From: an uncultured Bacilli bacterium
GTDB lineage: Bacteria > Bacillota_I > Bacilli_A > RF39 > UBA660
Direction: 5' to 3'
Assembly (NCBI GenBank): GCA_947632295.1
Contig: CANROQ010000024.1
Location: 1 to 10,071, forward strand
Length of the DNA: 10,071 nt
Shown: positions 9,966-10,071 of the stretch, piece after piece
Position numbering within the stretch: the first letter of the stretch is position 1
Layout: every line of letters begins with the position of its first letter
Position numbers and translations under genes: made by a program
Notes under the pieces: model-generated
What the model was told of the DNA's origin: nothing
Databases searched by the model: none
What the model saw: the letters and a program-made list of their open reading frames with translations, nothing else

Positions 9966-10071
9966 TTTTGTGGAGATTTTGTGGAGATTTTGTGGAGATT
10001 TTGTGAAGATTTTGTGTTTTTATTATGTAGATTTTGTGTTTTTATTATGTAGATTTTGTGTTTTTATTATG
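9966..10071 (+). repeat. Tandem array with 11-bp then 22-bp units, continuing past the edge
   Basis: Four 11-bp units TTTTGTG(G/A)AGA (9966-10009) are followed by two 22-bp units that start with the same TTTTGTG and continue TTTTTATTATGTAGA (10010-10031 and 10032-10053), then the beginning of a third. One and two helical turns are thus kept exactly. Arrays of this kind are typical of replication origins and of partition sites (centromeres) of plasmids and phage-plasmids. The next gene is outside the window. Confidence 0.85.

Overview
The window looks like part of an extrachromosomal element (phage, phage-plasmid or large plasmid) of a low-GC Gram-positive (Bacillota) host. The DNA is AT-rich. 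Genes are small, tightly packed and mostly without recognisable relatives. Ribosome binding sites are strong AAAGGAG types. At least nine promoters have textbook TTGACA/T and TATAAT/TATACT boxes, most of them 17 bp apart. There are no rRNA or tRNA genes, no insertion sequences and no core chromosomal genes. The species cannot be told from the sequence.

Left part (1-4689), mainly minus strand: the 5' part of a Ro60/TROVE-domain RNA-binding protein runs off the left edge. Its leader, transcribed from a strong promoter near 825-853, holds two related structured RNAs (732-816 and 577-671). They share conserved internal-loop sequences and have compensatory stem changes, and I read them as Y RNA-like RNAs for this Ro protein. 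Divergent to them is a small Cys-rich protein gene (913-1227). Next comes a minus-strand operon read from 3682 down to 1214: a metallophosphoesterase, a small gene broken by an in-frame TGA, a 29-residue membrane peptide, a 77-residue membrane protein, a 75-residue protein and two CxxC/CxxC putative zinc proteins, one with an Asp-rich linker. Upstream of it, with its own promoter and terminator, lies an Rnl2-type RNA ligase (3739-4689). Ro, Y RNA-like RNAs, an RNA ligase and a phosphoesterase within 5 kb suggest RNA repair or RNA quality control.

Middle (4690-7873), plus strand: two overlapping small genes, a 193-residue protein of a phage-type family, then a 740-base non-coding stretch. This stretch contains a long hairpin and two different iteron arrays, both with 22-bp periodicity (6068-6150 and 6331-6545), followed by the likely replication initiator (6647-7399). 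The two arrays share the same downstream flank and appear to be diverged copies of one origin module; only the second still has a rep gene. Two small genes follow rep.

Right part (7874-10071): a short gene, an intergenic region with inverted repeats, then a strongly expressed winged-helix protein (8838-9176), a basic protein with a TTG start (9251-9649) and a strong terminator. The 3' UTR holds a near-copy of the 16S rRNA 3' tail (on the other strand, an extended Shine-Dalgarno with no start codon). A minus-strand promoter faces it. The window ends in an 11-bp/22-bp direct repeat array that could be an origin or a partition site.
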